A stretch of 64,000 nucleotides of DNA from Methylobacterium platani (GCF_001653715.1 NZ_LWHQ01000028.1:1-64000), one strand, 5' to 3'; positions 36,051-45,020 are shown, counted from the stretch's first letter. The notes: generated by a model not told the origin, from the sequence alone. A program made the numbers and translations.

Positions 36051-36386
36051 TCATCCGCGCGGAAGGGGGCGAGCCTCGTCGAGGTCCGGCAGGTCCCGAT
36101 CGGTTTCCGACCGCGCCGTGTAGTGCGGATCGAGCTGAGTCGTGAGCAGATCGCGGCCCTCGCCGGTGTCCTTGCTGATGGCGAGCAGGGAGTTGTAGGA
36201 CCGATCGTTGTCCCGCAGGGACGCGTTCAGGACCTCGTGGGGCGCCAGGTGCCGGCAAGCCAGGCGCTGAAGCATCGCAATGATGTCGACCTCCGTCGCG
36301 AGCTCGAAGCCGATCGTGCTCCTGAAAAAGATCTCGACGCCGCTCCGGCCTTCGATCACCCAGATGCGTCTCGGCTCATCCGACAT
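36051..36386 (-). CDS. Hypothetical protein
   Basis: Encodes 111 aa, MSDEPRRIWVIEGRSGVEIFFRSTIGFELATEVDIIAMLQRLACRHL..., with AGGAGA ten bases before the ATG. The compact alpha/beta-looking first 70 residues are followed by an acidic tail. No known motif. The gene is divergent from the Crp gene at 36657. Confidence 0.6.
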   Translation of the reverse strand: MSDEPRRIWVIEGRSGVEIFFRSTIGFELATEVDIIAMLQRLACRHLAPHEVLNASLRDNDRSYNSLLAISKDTGEGRDLLTTQLDPHYTARSETDRDLPDLDEARPLPRG

Positions 36387-36656
36387 TCGGTGCTTCTCCT
36401 TCGATGCCAACGGATGCACTCCTTGCGCGCGCGAGACCGAGGGGGGCGGGTGCAGGTGACGTCCGGTCTGTGCAACAGACCTCGCTTGAACGATCTCACG
36501 CAGGGATCGTCTTTCGCGCTCGGAGAGGCGGCCTTACGCTGCAACCCTGACCAGATATTATCCGGAAAAAATCGAAGAAAACGGTGGTATGTTGTATTTG
36601 GTGATTAATTTGTGTTGTATTCCAAGCTCGTCATCGGTTGTTTCTTACAGGTGCTG

Positions 36657-37448
36657 ATGGCTGGGAGAGGTGTGCGCTTCCACCTGCAAAGTGAAGGGAG
36701 GGCCGCCTTGGTCCCCACATCGAGCCACCCGGCAGACATGCTCGTTCGCAAGCTGGGCAGCATTGCGCGCCTCTCCGACGAAGAGCGCCGCGCCGTCATG
36801 CGCCTGCCCATGACGATCAGGCCGTTGCCTGGCGGGCATGATATCGTATGCGAGCACGACCGTCCCATGCAGTGCTGCCTGATTCTGGATGGCTGGGCGA
36901 GCCGCTACCAGTTGTTAGCCGAGGGCAGGCGCCAGATCTTCTCGTTCCATGTTCCGGGCGACATTCCCGACCTGCAGAGCTTGCACCTGCGTGTCATGGA
37001 CCACAGCCTGTGCGCCTTGACGCCCGTCACGCTGGCGTTCGTCCCCCACGAGGCGATTCGCGACCTGACGACCGGGTATCCCGGCATCGCGGCGACGCTC
37101 TGGCGTGATACCTTGGTCGACGGTGCCATCTTCCGAGAGTGGATGGTCGGGATGGGCCGTCGGTCGGCATACCAGGCGGTCGCGCACCTGTTTTGCGAGA
37201 TGTATGTCAAACTCGAGGCCGTCGGGCTGGCCGAGAATCATCGCTACAGGCTGCCCGTCATGCAAGTCGACATCGCCGACGCGCTCGGTCTGTCGAACGT
37301 GCACATCAATCGTGTTTTACGCCAGTTGCGCGAGGAAAATTTGCTCGCGCTTAGGAATGGCTGGCTCAATATTTCAAACTGGCCGGAACTCGCCAAGATC
37401 GGCGAGTTTGATCCCTTGTACCTCCACGTGGACCGACTGACAGCATGA
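36657..37448 (+). CDS. Crp/Fnr-family transcriptional regulator (second Crp-small protein locus)
   Basis: Regulator of 263 aa related to those at 23180-25018: sensor fold (VCEHDRPMQCCLILDGWASRYQLLAEGRRQIFSFHVPGDIPDL) and HTH (VMQVDIADALGLSNVHINRVLRQLREENLL). ATG 36657 is favoured; a GTG at 36612 and Met at 36738 are alternatives. Upstream DNA is AT-rich and carries two direct TGTTGTATT copies (about 36592 and 36615). Its stop overlaps the small partner gene by four bases. Confidence 0.9.
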   Translation: MAGRGVRFHLQSEGRAALVPTSSHPADMLVRKLGSIARLSDEERRAVMRLPMTIRPLPGGHDIVCEHDRPMQCCLILDGWASRYQLLAEGRRQIFSFHVPGDIPDLQSLHLRVMDHSLCALTPVTLAFVPHEAIRDLTTGYPGIAATLWRDTLVDGAIFREWMVGMGRRSAYQAVAHLFCEMYVKLEAVGLAENHRYRLPVMQVDIADALGLSNVHINRVLRQLREENLLALRNGWLNISNWPELAKIGEFDPLYLHVDRLTA

Positions 37449-37687
37449 GCCTCCACCTTCAGCCTGTCCCGATCGCAACGGGCAGCCGCGACGCGGAAAG
37501 CCGGCTCGTCTCCGCCGACGGCTTCCTGGTCGCTGTGCTGGTCCGCCTCTCCGAGGATCACGGGGTGGATGAGGGAAGGTGGTTTCTCGAGGCGGGCTTC
37601 GGCCGGGTGGATGACCAGGGCCAGCCCACCTTCGCCGATCTTGATGAAGCGCAGGCGTGGATCCAGCATCGCCTCGACGGGCAATGA
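37445..37687 (+). CDS. Small protein coupled to Crp regulator (WFLEAGFG family)
   Basis: Encodes 80 aa; ATG overlaps the Crp stop (ATGA). It aligns along its whole length with the 88-aa protein at 23988-24254: LQPVPIATGSRDAESRLVSADGFLVAVLVRL (start), RWFLEAGFGRV and a C-terminal amphipathic helix DLDEAQAWIQHRL. Two independent loci with the same order and same overlap argue for a functional pair. No known family recognised. Confidence 0.78.
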   Translation: MSLHLQPVPIATGSRDAESRLVSADGFLVAVLVRLSEDHGVDEGRWFLEAGFGRVDDQGQPTFADLDEAQAWIQHRLDGQ

Positions 37688-37888
37688 GCCGGTCGCCGGC
37701 CCTCGCGCTTCGGGCGACACGCCGGACAAAGGCGTGCGCTATCCGTGAGAAATGCCAGGCCGCGCACGGGTTTCGCTGTCCTCGAGCGACATGGCTCTGC
37801 CTCGCGCCGGACACTCGGCCAACTCGGCCCGATGTCGCGCGAGCCTCGGCCCCGAGGCATGGCAGAACGGAAACACGGGAAGTAGCGC

Positions 37889-38272
37889 ATGCCGATCCGC
37901 CGGGAGCACCAGATCACCCGCCAGATGCTCCGAGATGAGCCCGACACGCTCTGGGTGTTCGGCGACACGCTGATCGGCAAGAGCCTGGGCGGCCAGGCGG
38001 CAGAGATGCGTGGCGAACCGAACGCCGTCGGCATCGCGACCAAGCCGTTGCCGGCCATGGACCCGGCCGCCTACTTCACGGACGCTGATATTGAGACGTT
38101 CCGCAGGGCTGCTGAACCCCCGTGTCGCCGACTCGCCGATCACCTCCGGTCCGGCGGCATCGTCGTCTGGCCGGCAGCAGGAATCGGGACGGGTCTTGCA
38201 GATCTGGAGCGACGCTCGCCGCGGATCTGGGCGAGCCTGGAGCGGACTCGTGAGAGCCTTGAGGGGCTGTGA
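37889..38272 (+). CDS. Conserved hypothetical protein, FGD...GGQAAEMRGEPNAVG family
   Basis: Encodes 127 aa, MPIRREHQITRQMLRDEPDTLWVFGDTLIGKSLGGQAAEMRGEPNAVGIATKPLP... The glycine-rich core is a conserved family signature also found in phage-encoded proteins (I believe annotated DUF7831). The glycine-rich loop recalls nucleotide or ADP-ribose binding folds, but no function is established. It follows the Crp-small pair by 200 bases on the same strand. Confidence 0.7.
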   Translation: MPIRREHQITRQMLRDEPDTLWVFGDTLIGKSLGGQAAEMRGEPNAVGIATKPLPAMDPAAYFTDADIETFRRAAEPPCRRLADHLRSGGIVVWPAAGIGTGLADLERRSPRIWASLERTRESLEGL

Positions 38273-38441
38273 CCCGCCCGTTTGCCTACGGAGAGGGCGG
38301 CAGCGCTCCCAGCGGCACGGCCGTGTCGGTGGAGAGGTCTATCTTCTCGACGTCGATCGCCAGCCGAACTTCGCCGGATCGGCCCTTCTCCCCGTCGGAC
38401 ATGAGAAGGCCGCCCCATCGGGCGGCACCTCCCTGCCGTCG

Positions 38442-38540
38442 TTACAGGCCCAACAGGGCACCGGTGGTACCGGCGACCGTCATGACGAGTCCTCCGACCA
38501 GTACCCCGATCATCGCGTAGGAGACGGCACGCAAGAGCAT
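38442..38540 (-). CDS. Possible very small membrane protein
   Basis: A 32-codon frame, MLLRAVSYAMIGVLVGGLVMTVAGTTGALLGL, that is one hydrophobic helix. A weak GGA lies before the ATG. It is 23 bases downstream of the secreted protein gene on the same strand. Real status is uncertain. Confidence 0.3.
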   Translation of the reverse strand: MLLRAVSYAMIGVLVGGLVMTVAGTTGALLGL

Positions 38541-38563
38541 GGCCTGGATTCCATCCGGCCCAA

Positions 38564-38830
38564 TCAACAGCGATACCCGCCCGAGGTCTGACCATACTGC
38601 TTGACCGGGAAGTTCTGCTGGTTGGCGTTGCCCTCCGAAGCCGAGCTCATCGGGCAGGCGCCGTAGAAGGGCACGCTGGTATTGGTACGGCCGCCGATCG
38701 AACCCGTCGTCACGACGTCGTCGCTCCAGAACGGGTCCGAGGGGGAGCTCGACTCGAACGCCATGGCGGATGAGAGCGAGGCAATGCCGAGGACGAGCGC
38801 CACGGCGAATGAAGCGATAGTGATTTTCAT
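38564..38830 (-). CDS. Small secreted protein
   Basis: Encodes 88 aa: signal peptide MKITIASFAVALVLGIASLSSAMA, then a mature part with Ser/Gly-rich sequence and two cysteines (YGACPMSS and terminal GGYRC) that could pair. AAGGAAC precedes the ATG. Family unknown. Confidence 0.6.
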   Translation of the reverse strand: MKITIASFAVALVLGIASLSSAMAFESSSPSDPFWSDDVVTTGSIGGRTNTSVPFYGACPMSSASEGNANQQNFPVKQYGQTSGGYRC

Positions 38831-39217
38831 GTCTTGTGATGTTCCTTGGTCCAAAGCGCGGACGATCCAGTGAGCTATCGTCCACGTCGATAAGATTATC
38901 TTACAGAAAATGTCTATGCTGTTATGTGTCTATGCGACACACGATATCGGAACAAAGCCAGATTGAGCAGAAATGGAACTGAAATGATGGGGGATTTTTG
39001 CTAAAATCGCGACTTTGGCAAAAATATGCTAGATCAAATCAAAAATATCCTCATGGCGACTGCCCAAGATGCCGACTTACTGAACCGTCTCGACCCCGGT
39101 GAGCCGAAGCTTGAGTGACGGCCTGGCCGGCGACAGCGCGCATCGCGAGGCCGAGGAGCGAAGGAGTGGGCGTCCTCCCAGGGCGAACTCCGCACCGCCC
39201 GGCGTGAACTGCTGTGT
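38831..39217. other. Intergenic region, AT-rich on its left
   Basis: No gene seen. Bases 38880-39050 are AT-rich and likely include the promoter of the secreted-protein gene. The right part is GC-rich without features. Confidence 0.4.
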
Positions 39218-39223
39218 CAAAAG

Positions 39224-39247
39224 AAGGGCCGCCGTCAGGCGGCCCTT
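39224..39247 (-). terminator. Terminator of phasin gene
   Basis: AAGGGCCGCC and GGCGGCCCTT form a perfect 10-bp stem with a 4-base loop; in the leftward direction CTTTT follows. It lies 50 bases after the phasin stop. Confidence 0.85.
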
Positions 39248-39296
39248 CGCTGGATCGGCAGGATCCCGGGGCGTCTCGCCCGGGCTCCGGCACCTC

Positions 39297-39896
39297 TCAG
39301 CGGACGACCGAAGGGGTCTGGTCCAGGCCGGAGAACGCCTTACCGGCCTCCTCGATCGCCCGGACCGAGCCCTCGGCGATGACCCGGCTGTCCTGCACCA
39401 TGTGCTGCAACCCCTCGCGGACCAGCTCGCTCTGGATCGCCGTGAAATCCTGCACCGACGACGCGCGCGTCAGACGGGTCAAGCCGTCGATGTTGCGCTG
39501 CCACTGCTTCTGGCCCAGTTCGAACCAGCTGCGGGACGCGTCCTGCACCGCCTGGGTCAGGACCGTGCCGCACCGCGTGACCGCCTCGATGTTCTGCTGG
39601 GACTGACGGGCAAGGCGCTCGCTGTCCTGCCCGGTGAAGCCGAGGACGCGCGTGAACCGATCGGCAGCCTCCCGGGCCTGCTGGGATGCGGTGTCGACGT
39701 TCTTCTGCACGATCTGCTTGGCATCGTCGGACGCTTTTGCGCCGAGATCGGCCATCTTGCTCATGCCGTCCCGAGCCGCCTCGGTGAATTGAGTGCCCTG
39801 CTCGCTGGTCTTGCTCATGCTTGCCTTGACGGCGTCGGTGAGCTTGTCGGTCTGCTCAGCGTGCTTGTTCGACGTGGCGCTCTGATTGATGCCCAT
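39297..39896 (-). CDS. Phasin family protein
   Basis: PHA-granule-associated protein of 199 aa, mostly long amphipathic helices. Residues ~60-175 carry the Phasin_2-like pattern (DDAKQIVQKNVDTASQQAREAADRFTRVLGF, then SWFELGQKQWQRNIDGLTRLTRASSVQDFTAIQSELVREGLQHMVQDSRVIAEGSVR). Phasins coat polyhydroxyalkanoate granules and control their size. ATG 39896 has AGGAAAT before it; the frame upstream is unrelated. It is monocistronic with its own terminator. Confidence 0.9.
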   Translation of the reverse strand: MGINQSATSNKHAEQTDKLTDAVKASMSKTSEQGTQFTEAARDGMSKMADLGAKASDDAKQIVQKNVDTASQQAREAADRFTRVLGFTGQDSERLARQSQQNIEAVTRCGTVLTQAVQDASRSWFELGQKQWQRNIDGLTRLTRASSVQDFTAIQSELVREGLQHMVQDSRVIAEGSVRAIEEAGKAFSGLDQTPSVVR

Positions 39897-40196
39897 GGGA
39901 ATTTCCTCGTTGTTTCGTGGAGGTGCACCGGAAGCACCACCGCACCCGCCCGGCGCATCGGCTGGGGGCTGCGAACTTCGATGGTATTTTGCTGCACTGC
40001 ATCCATATCGGTGCGAATTCGCCAGCTTCAAGTGCGGCGCATCATAATTAAACTGCCATTTTTGTCGGTAAAAAGCATCAAAATCCATAGTTTAGGTGTA
40101 AGTACATGGTTGCGCTGCACAATCTCGTATCGGCCGCGACGATCCCGGAGCTGATGGTCCTGGTCCGTCTCATTCGTCACGAAACCTTCGATTTCG
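39897..40196. other. Intergenic region upstream of phasin gene
   Basis: No gene seen. It should hold the phasin promoter; the part at 39990-40110 is AT-richer than the flanks. No terminator hairpin was identified for the antiporter that ends at 40197. Confidence 0.35.
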
Positions 40197-41504
40197 TCAC
40201 GAAACCCTCGATCGATCGGCCTGCGCCGGCCTGGAAGCGGCGGGATCGGCCGGGGAGGGGAGCCCGGCCGGGCGTCCCATCTTCCGGTCGAGGGCGAACA
40301 GGACCGGGGTGACCATGATGCCGTGCATCAGGATGGAGATCAGCACGGTCAGGCCGGCCGTCGCCCAGAGCAGGTCCGTTTGCTCGAACGGGGCATGGCC
40401 GATGGCGAAGGACAGGTAGTAGACCGTGCCCAGCCCGCGGATTCCGAAGAAGCTGACGACCGCCCGCTCCTCGCTGCGCCGGGCGCTGCCCAGCAGGCTG
40501 ATCCAGCCGCTCAGCGGACGGACGACTAGGAGCGCCAGCAGGGCGAACGCGACGGCCGGCCAGGTCAGGGCGTGCAGGAGCCCCCCGCCGACGAGGACGG
40601 CGCCGAACCCGACCAGCAGCACCATCATCAGGATGCGCTCAAGTTCCTCGGCATAGTCGTGCATCGTGCGGTGGTAGTCGTGCCCCCGGTTCGAGGCACG
40701 AAGGGCGAGGGCGGCGGCGAACACGCCGATGAAGCCGTAGCCGTCGACTGCCTGGACGCCGCCATAGGCGATGCAGGTGATGCCGAGCGCCACGAAGCCG
40801 TCGCCGGTGCGGGACAGCTTCGAGACGTTCGGAAGATGGAAGGTCAGCCAGCCGAGCCCCCGGCCGATAACTGCGCCGAGCACGAAGCCGACGACGATCT
40901 TCCACACCACGTCGACCGCCAGCCAATGCGACCAGGACAGGCCGGCGAGGCCTCCGGTTCCCGCCATGGCGATGGCGAGGTTCACGAACGGAAAGGCAAG
41001 CCCGTCGTTGAGGCCCGCCTCGGAGGTCAGTGCGAAGCGCGGCTCGTCCTCGTGCTCCTCGGCCGGGTGACCCACCTGAACGTCCGAGGCGAGCACCGGA
41101 TCGGTCGGGGCCAGCGACGAGGCGAGGAGCAGGGCCGCGACGCCTCCGAGCCCGAGCAGGGCCGATCCCAGGAGAGCGAGCGCCAGGATGGTGAGAGGCA
41201 TGCCGACCGCGAGCAGGCGCCATGTCACGGCCCAGCGCTTCCAGCCGATCATGCGGTCGATCTTCAGGCCGGCGCCCATCAGCGAGATGACCACCACGGC
41301 CTCGGTGGCGTGCTCGATGAGCTTGAGGTGCAGGCTCGGATGGGGCGTCAGGTCGTAGAGCGTCGGAACGGCCGACAGGGCGGCACCGATGCCGACACAG
41401 CAGATGGGGAGCGAGAGAGGCAACCGGCGCAGCACCATCGGCAGCCACGCCGTCAGCAGCACCATGACGCCGAACCCGGCGACGACGACGATGTAGATGT
41501 CCAT
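40197..41504 (-). CDS. Cation/proton antiporter (CPA family)
   Basis: Membrane antiporter of 435 aa with about 11-12 helices. Family landmarks are SSLAPTDPVLASDVQVG (residues ~134-150; conserved TDP) and LTSEAGLNDGLAFPF (~163-177; the ND ion-binding pair), as in NhaP/CPA1 and related Na+(K+)/H+ exchangers. The ATG at 41504 starts directly in the first helix (MDIYIVVVAGFGVMVLL). No TrkA-type cytosolic domain follows the membrane part. It likely serves pH or salt homeostasis. Confidence 0.9.
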   Translation of the reverse strand: MDIYIVVVAGFGVMVLLTAWLPMVLRRLPLSLPICCVGIGAALSAVPTLYDLTPHPSLHLKLIEHATEAVVVISLMGAGLKIDRMIGWKRWAVTWRLLAVGMPLTILALALLGSALLGLGGVAALLLASSLAPTDPVLASDVQVGHPAEEHEDEPRFALTSEAGLNDGLAFPFVNLAIAMAGTGGLAGLSWSHWLAVDVVWKIVVGFVLGAVIGRGLGWLTFHLPNVSKLSRTGDGFVALGITCIAYGGVQAVDGYGFIGVFAAALALRASNRGHDYHRTMHDYAEELERILMMVLLVGFGAVLVGGGLLHALTWPAVAFALLALLVVRPLSGWISLLGSARRSEERAVVSFFGIRGLGTVYYLSFAIGHAPFEQTDLLWATAGLTVLISILMHGIMVTPVLFALDRKMGRPAGLPSPADPAASRPAQADRSRVS

Positions 41505-41614
41505 TGGTAGCCGAACGACGTCCTCTGTCGCCTCGTTCCTGGTCGCGTCGTCTCTGCGACTTTGAGAGCATCGGTGATCAGGCGGCCCTGCCGGCCGCGG
41601 AACAAGGCCTGGCC

Positions 41615-41734
41615 CTAGAAGGGATCGCGCGCCAGATGGTCCTGAACGAGGGCGGCCAGCCCGTCGAAGCCCTTGTGCATGTCGGTGTGCCCGGTGGCCA
41701 GCCAGACGCCCGAGCCGGACGGGACGGGGATCAT
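41615..41734 (-). mobile_element. IS66 TnpB N-terminal fragment
   Basis: Thirty-nine codons, MIPVPSGSGVWLATGHTDMHKGFDGLAALVQ..., match the start of IS66-family TnpB (MIPVPSG-x-VWLATGHTDMRKGFDGLA). The frame ends after RDPF. The ATG overlaps the TnpA stop (ATGA), the native IS66 arrangement. Confidence 0.85.
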
Positions 41735-42020
41735 CGACCGAGGCAGCGCGGCGATCGCGCACTGAGGAGCGTCAGGTCCGCCCCGGTTGCGGCCCGCACC
41801 CGATGCCCGCCGGCCAACTCGATCTCGACCAGACCCGACCCGGCCGGCACCTCGGCTGTCGCCGTAGCTGGAGGTGGCAGGGCGAGCGGGATGTAGTTCG
41901 ATGGGGCAGCCGCAGCCGAGGTCCGGTGCTCGGCCAGCACGACGCGCCGCTATCGGAACAGCAAGCTGGAGTGCAGACCGTGCCGGCGGGCTACCTCCGA
42001 GGCGTCCGCAGTCACCGCGC
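41731..42020 (-). pseudogene. IS66 TnpA remnant with nonsense codon
   Basis: Reading leftward, ASEVARRHGLHSSLLFR is the TnpA helix-turn-helix, followed by a TAG at 41950-41952 where the family has Trp (WRR), then a C-terminal part ending in IELAGGHRVRAATGADLTLL, which matches the TnpA end. One TGG-to-TAG change therefore inactivates it. The N-terminus and the third IS66 gene (tnpC) are missing. Confidence 0.7.
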
Positions 42021-42227
42021 CTATGTCCGTTCTCGAAATCGAACCAGACCTTCGAAGTTCGCGAGATTGATGTCGGCATGTGGCGCAATCCGGCGGCTCG
42101 GCATCCATCCGGCGAACCGCTGCTGACTACTGAGCTTGTGTGAAAACGCAGAGGTCGTTGAAGGACTTCTTCTGGTCGACCCTGGTCCGGTTGAGCCAAG
42201 TGTAACACCCCTGGCTTTCCTTACCAA

Positions 42228-42509
42228 TTATGAGGTGTGCTCTCGTGTCGTGAAATTAGCGCGATAATCGTCCGATATCCAGCCATTGCCGTCGCGCGCA
42301 CGGCGCCATAGCTCACCCCTCCACCAGTGTACCCCGCTATCTGATACGCCATCACGCAGGACATGCGGTCTATATCCTCTAGAATTTAAATCGCGTCGAG
42401 CAATTCTTCTGAGGAAACTCTCAGCGGCGTCTTGGTGGCTTTCAGCAAAAACCGTCTCGCCACGGCCGCCGTTGTCGAATCTGACAGTGAATTCAAGTCG
42501 GGTTCTCAT
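42228..42509 (-). CDS. Small hypothetical protein
   Basis: Encodes 93 aa, MRTRLEFTVRFDNGGRGETVFAESHQDAAESFLRRIARRDLNSRGYRPHVLRDG..., with GGAG nine bases before the ATG. The beginning looks like a beta-hairpin followed by a helix. No family recognised. Confidence 0.55.
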   Translation of the reverse strand: MRTRLEFTVRFDNGGRGETVFAESHQDAAESFLRRIARRDLNSRGYRPHVLRDGVSDSGVHWWRGELWRRARDGNGWISDDYRANFTTREHTS

Positions 42510-42715
42510 TTTTAAAACTCCGGTTCATTGATTTTTGATACAACGGAATCGTACCGGATGCCCCCATTCACGAGAGATTGCCCACCGCGACGCCTTCTAC
42601 ACCCAGCGGGATGGCGAAGGCTCGGCCAGCAGAGCTACGAGATTTTGTGGGTGTCCGGAAGCAGTGCACCAGTACGGTCGTCGCCCCAGATTTGGGACAT
42701 AGCGGTAAGTTCTTC

Positions 42716-43000
42716 TCAAGACGAGTGGACGTAAAGCATGCGCTGCGGGATTGCCTCCATCCCCTGAGAGATAAGCAGAAGGCGATCCCGTCCCTTCAGC
42801 AGAGCCCTCCGGACACCACCCCGTGGCGCCATCTGGTCCTGCCAATAGCCGAAAACGATGTCAGCGCCCTGGAACGCCGAGCGCATCCAGGCGCTGTGGT
42901 TCTGGCCGGAGGCTCTCAGGGCCTCCATCGTCGCGTTGGCCCTGGCGACCTCGGCGGCGATTTGGTCGCTGCTGAGCATGGTGATGTCGTTCTCGTGCAT
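42716..43000 (-). CDS. Small hypothetical protein
   Basis: Encodes 94 aa, MHENDITMLSSDQIAAEVARANATMEALRASGQNHSAWMRSAF..., with CTGGAG eight bases before the ATG. Mainly helical and hydrophilic. No family recognised. Confidence 0.5.
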   Translation of the reverse strand: MHENDITMLSSDQIAAEVARANATMEALRASGQNHSAWMRSAFQGADIVFGYWQDQMAPRGGVRRALLKGRDRLLLISQGMEAIPQRMLYVHSS

Positions 43001-43308
43001 TGTGTACTCCAGGGTTGCATCGAATCATAACTTTATATCGGGGTTTCAATGGGCAGTAATTTTAGCGTCTATACAGACTTGTCTGGCCACCAACATCGAA
43101 AAAAATCGATCATTTTTTACTCAGGCGCTCCAGGTTACGGCACCTCATCCCGGCAGACGATCAGCCGACAGCCTGAATGCCAACTAGAGAAGAGACGCTT
43201 TCGTCAAGGCGACGCAGAGTCCAACCTACGACGAATTTTTCGCGAATTATTATTATTCACGATTGTATTAAAGATATATTTTACAGCCTATCATTGATAG
43301 GTCGATAA

Positions 43309-43650
43309 CTAATGCTTGCACGTTATATTGAAGTTGCATAATTCCCATAGTGCTGCCGCCATAGTTTCGTAAGATGCGTTAGCTTTATCACCTACCACGT
43401 AGCCCTTGCTACATACCGCTAGCCAACCTCTAGGATTCCGATACTGAAATTTGGGGCGATTCCAGCCTTGAGTTTGGTAGCATGTATATTTGTCGTTGCT
43501 GTATAACTCTAGAATAAGACCTTCGTACGGCACCCCATCGATATTTAATAGTTCATAGCCGTTACATACTCTATATCTCAAAACTCCGAATAAGTTATCT
43601 CGTAGAACGAATTTATGCAGGATAGGCTCAACCCGCTTCAGCTCACACAC
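43309..43650 (-). CDS. Hypothetical protein in AT-rich island
   Basis: Encodes 113 aa from a GTG (MCELKRVEPILHKFVLRDNLFGVLRYRVCNGYELLNIDG...). It contains several aromatic residues and five cysteines. Codon use is AT-rich, in strong contrast with the chromosome, indicating transfer. No ribosome binding site is obvious. It is the last gene in the island's leftward gene set. Confidence 0.45.
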   Translation of the reverse strand: MCELKRVEPILHKFVLRDNLFGVLRYRVCNGYELLNIDGVPYEGLILELYSNDKYTCYQTQGWNRPKFQYRNPRGWLAVCSKGYVVGDKANASYETMAAALWELCNFNITCKH

Positions 43651-43743
43651 GTAAGTCTGATGACGTTTTAATTAATTTTTTGCTATTCTCTTCATGTCGT
43701 TCCTCAAACATGCATCTTGTGATAGAGAGCTGTTTTTGGGCCT

Positions 43744-44613
43744 TTACAACTTTCCGTTGGCGCGCAATTCGGCCTGCGCGCGCTGCACCGCTGACTTACT
43801 CAAACCGAGACAGGCGGCGATCTCGCGGACACTGGCTCCTAACTGCGTATGTTCGATTATCTTTAACGCATTTTCATCATCAATATTGCTACAAGTCCAT
43901 AATGCTTTACCTTCCGCCATCTGTAGTTGAGCCTCGAAAGGTTCTGCATCTGCTCCGGCTATACCGCGAGCCTTAGTTAGATGGACTTGAAATCTCGCAC
44001 CTTCTTCCATTTTGTAGTTGTCAGGACGTTTTAGCATGACGATGGTGTCGAGCACGTCCTCCCTTTTTGATGTTCCTCTTGCTTGATCTCCTCTACCAGT
44101 ATGATGAACCAACAAAACGCTTATACCTCGCCTGCGAAGCTTTAAAAGCCAAGTTTGCATAACATCCCAGCTTGCCGCATCATTCTCTCTCCCTCCTTTA
44201 ACCAAAGTAGAAAGATTGTCGATTACCAATAGATCGCCATCATTTAATAACAATTCCACTTCCTCTTGATGTACTGTGTTCGAAAGATTAATATCCTGAC
44301 CTAAATTCTGTCTATCCATCGACAGAATCGTAAAATGGGGATTTATTGGCATGTCTAGACTGCAGGCCGCTCTAAGAGCCCTTGCCCGTTCCTGCAACGT
44401 CTGCTGTGGCATTTCGCCGTCTACGTAGAGTACTCTCCGTGCCGTCGGGGCTTGCCACCGCAAGAACGCGGCTCCTGCGGAAACCGCGTAGCTGTTACCA
44501 AGCGCTACGTGCGTTTTCCCTACCCCTCGGCCGGCGTACAGCATTGCGAGACCACGTTCCGGCAAAAGCGGGTGAAGCACGAAATCGCGTTTCGGAAGAT
44601 CTTCATCAATCAA
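43744..44613 (-). CDS. RecA-like (AAA_25/RepA-type) ATPase with C-terminal helix-turn-helix
   Basis: Encodes 289 aa from TTG 44613. The family is the hexameric helicase-like RepA/AAA_25 ATPases of plasmids and phages: Walker A GRGVGKTH (residues ~29-36), VLYVDGEMP, Walker B DLLVIDNLST (~130), SVLLVHHTGRGDQARGTS (sensor region), and a terminal HTH GASVREIAACLGLSKSAVQRAQAEL. Family-like residues (FRTVELNDLIDED) continue upstream of the TTG as far as a slippery A-AAA-AAC at 44649-44655, so the true product may be a frameshift fusion with the ORF at 44625-45020. AT-rich and foreign. Confidence 0.8.
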   Translation of the reverse strand: MIDEDLPKRDFVLHPLLPERGLAMLYAGRGVGKTHVALGNSYAVSAGAAFLRWQAPTARRVLYVDGEMPQQTLQERARALRAACSLDMPINPHFTILSMDRQNLGQDINLSNTVHQEEVELLLNDGDLLVIDNLSTLVKGGRENDAASWDVMQTWLLKLRRRGISVLLVHHTGRGDQARGTSKREDVLDTIVMLKRPDNYKMEEGARFQVHLTKARGIAGADAEPFEAQLQMAEGKALWTCSNIDDENALKIIEHTQLGASVREIAACLGLSKSAVQRAQAELRANGKL

Positions 44614-44624
44614 GTCATTTAATT

Positions 44625-45020
44625 CTACCGTTCTAAAAATTGATCTATGTTTTTTTCATTCGGTAGCTCAGCTGATTGTTCTACATCGACCGGATACGTT
44701 ATAGATAAATCAACAAAATCAATTGATCGGCATTCTGAGATATTTTCTAATTTAAAATTATTGAAAATATGCCACTCTTCTAAGTGTAACATTAGATCTT
44801 CCTGATTAATATTTATCATATGATGCGAAGTGATCCCTCCCGAGTCACAATCCTTACGTTCCGGTTCCATGTCGAGCTCAGTTTTTGTGACCATCTGAAA
44901 AGCGTGCTCCATCGGATTCAAAAGCGAAATTCCACAAAGTTTACCGATAACTTCTATATATCCCCAAATTTTATCCTGCTTAGTTGATTCAATCTGATCT
45001 TCTCCGCAATTTTTAAACAT
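44625..45020 (-). CDS. Hypothetical protein ending at a possible -1 frameshift site
   Basis: Encodes 131 aa (MFKNCGEDQIESTKQDKIWGYIEVIG...), AT-rich, mostly hydrophilic. No family recognised. It starts inside the end of the upstream HTH gene (67-base overlap). Seven codons before its stop (TAG 44625-44627) lies A-AAA-AAC in frame; a -1 shift there enters the frame of the RecA-like ATPase, giving a ~425-aa fusion. It may thus be the N-terminal part of that ATPase. Confidence 0.5.
   Translation of the reverse strand: MFKNCGEDQIESTKQDKIWGYIEVIGKLCGISLLNPMEHAFQMVTKTELDMEPERKDCDSGGITSHHMININQEDLMLHLEEWHIFNNFKLENISECRSIDFVDLSITYPVDVEQSAELPNEKNIDQFLER
44649..44655 (-). other. Candidate -1 ribosomal frameshift heptamer A-AAA-AAC
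   Basis: Leftward reading: codons GAA AAA AAC hold the slippery heptamer in the correct phase. In the -1 frame a TGA ends just 5' of it (44656-44658), and the frame is open from there into the ATPase. The overlap of the two frames is only about 30 bases. A one-base loss from a run of eight A would look the same. Confidence 0.45.

Noticed and set aside
38269..38520. Plus-strand 83-codon frame whose GTG overlaps the preceding stop
   Set aside because: The four-base overlap is suggestive, but the product becomes Pro/Arg-rich and lies opposite a better small minus-strand candidate.
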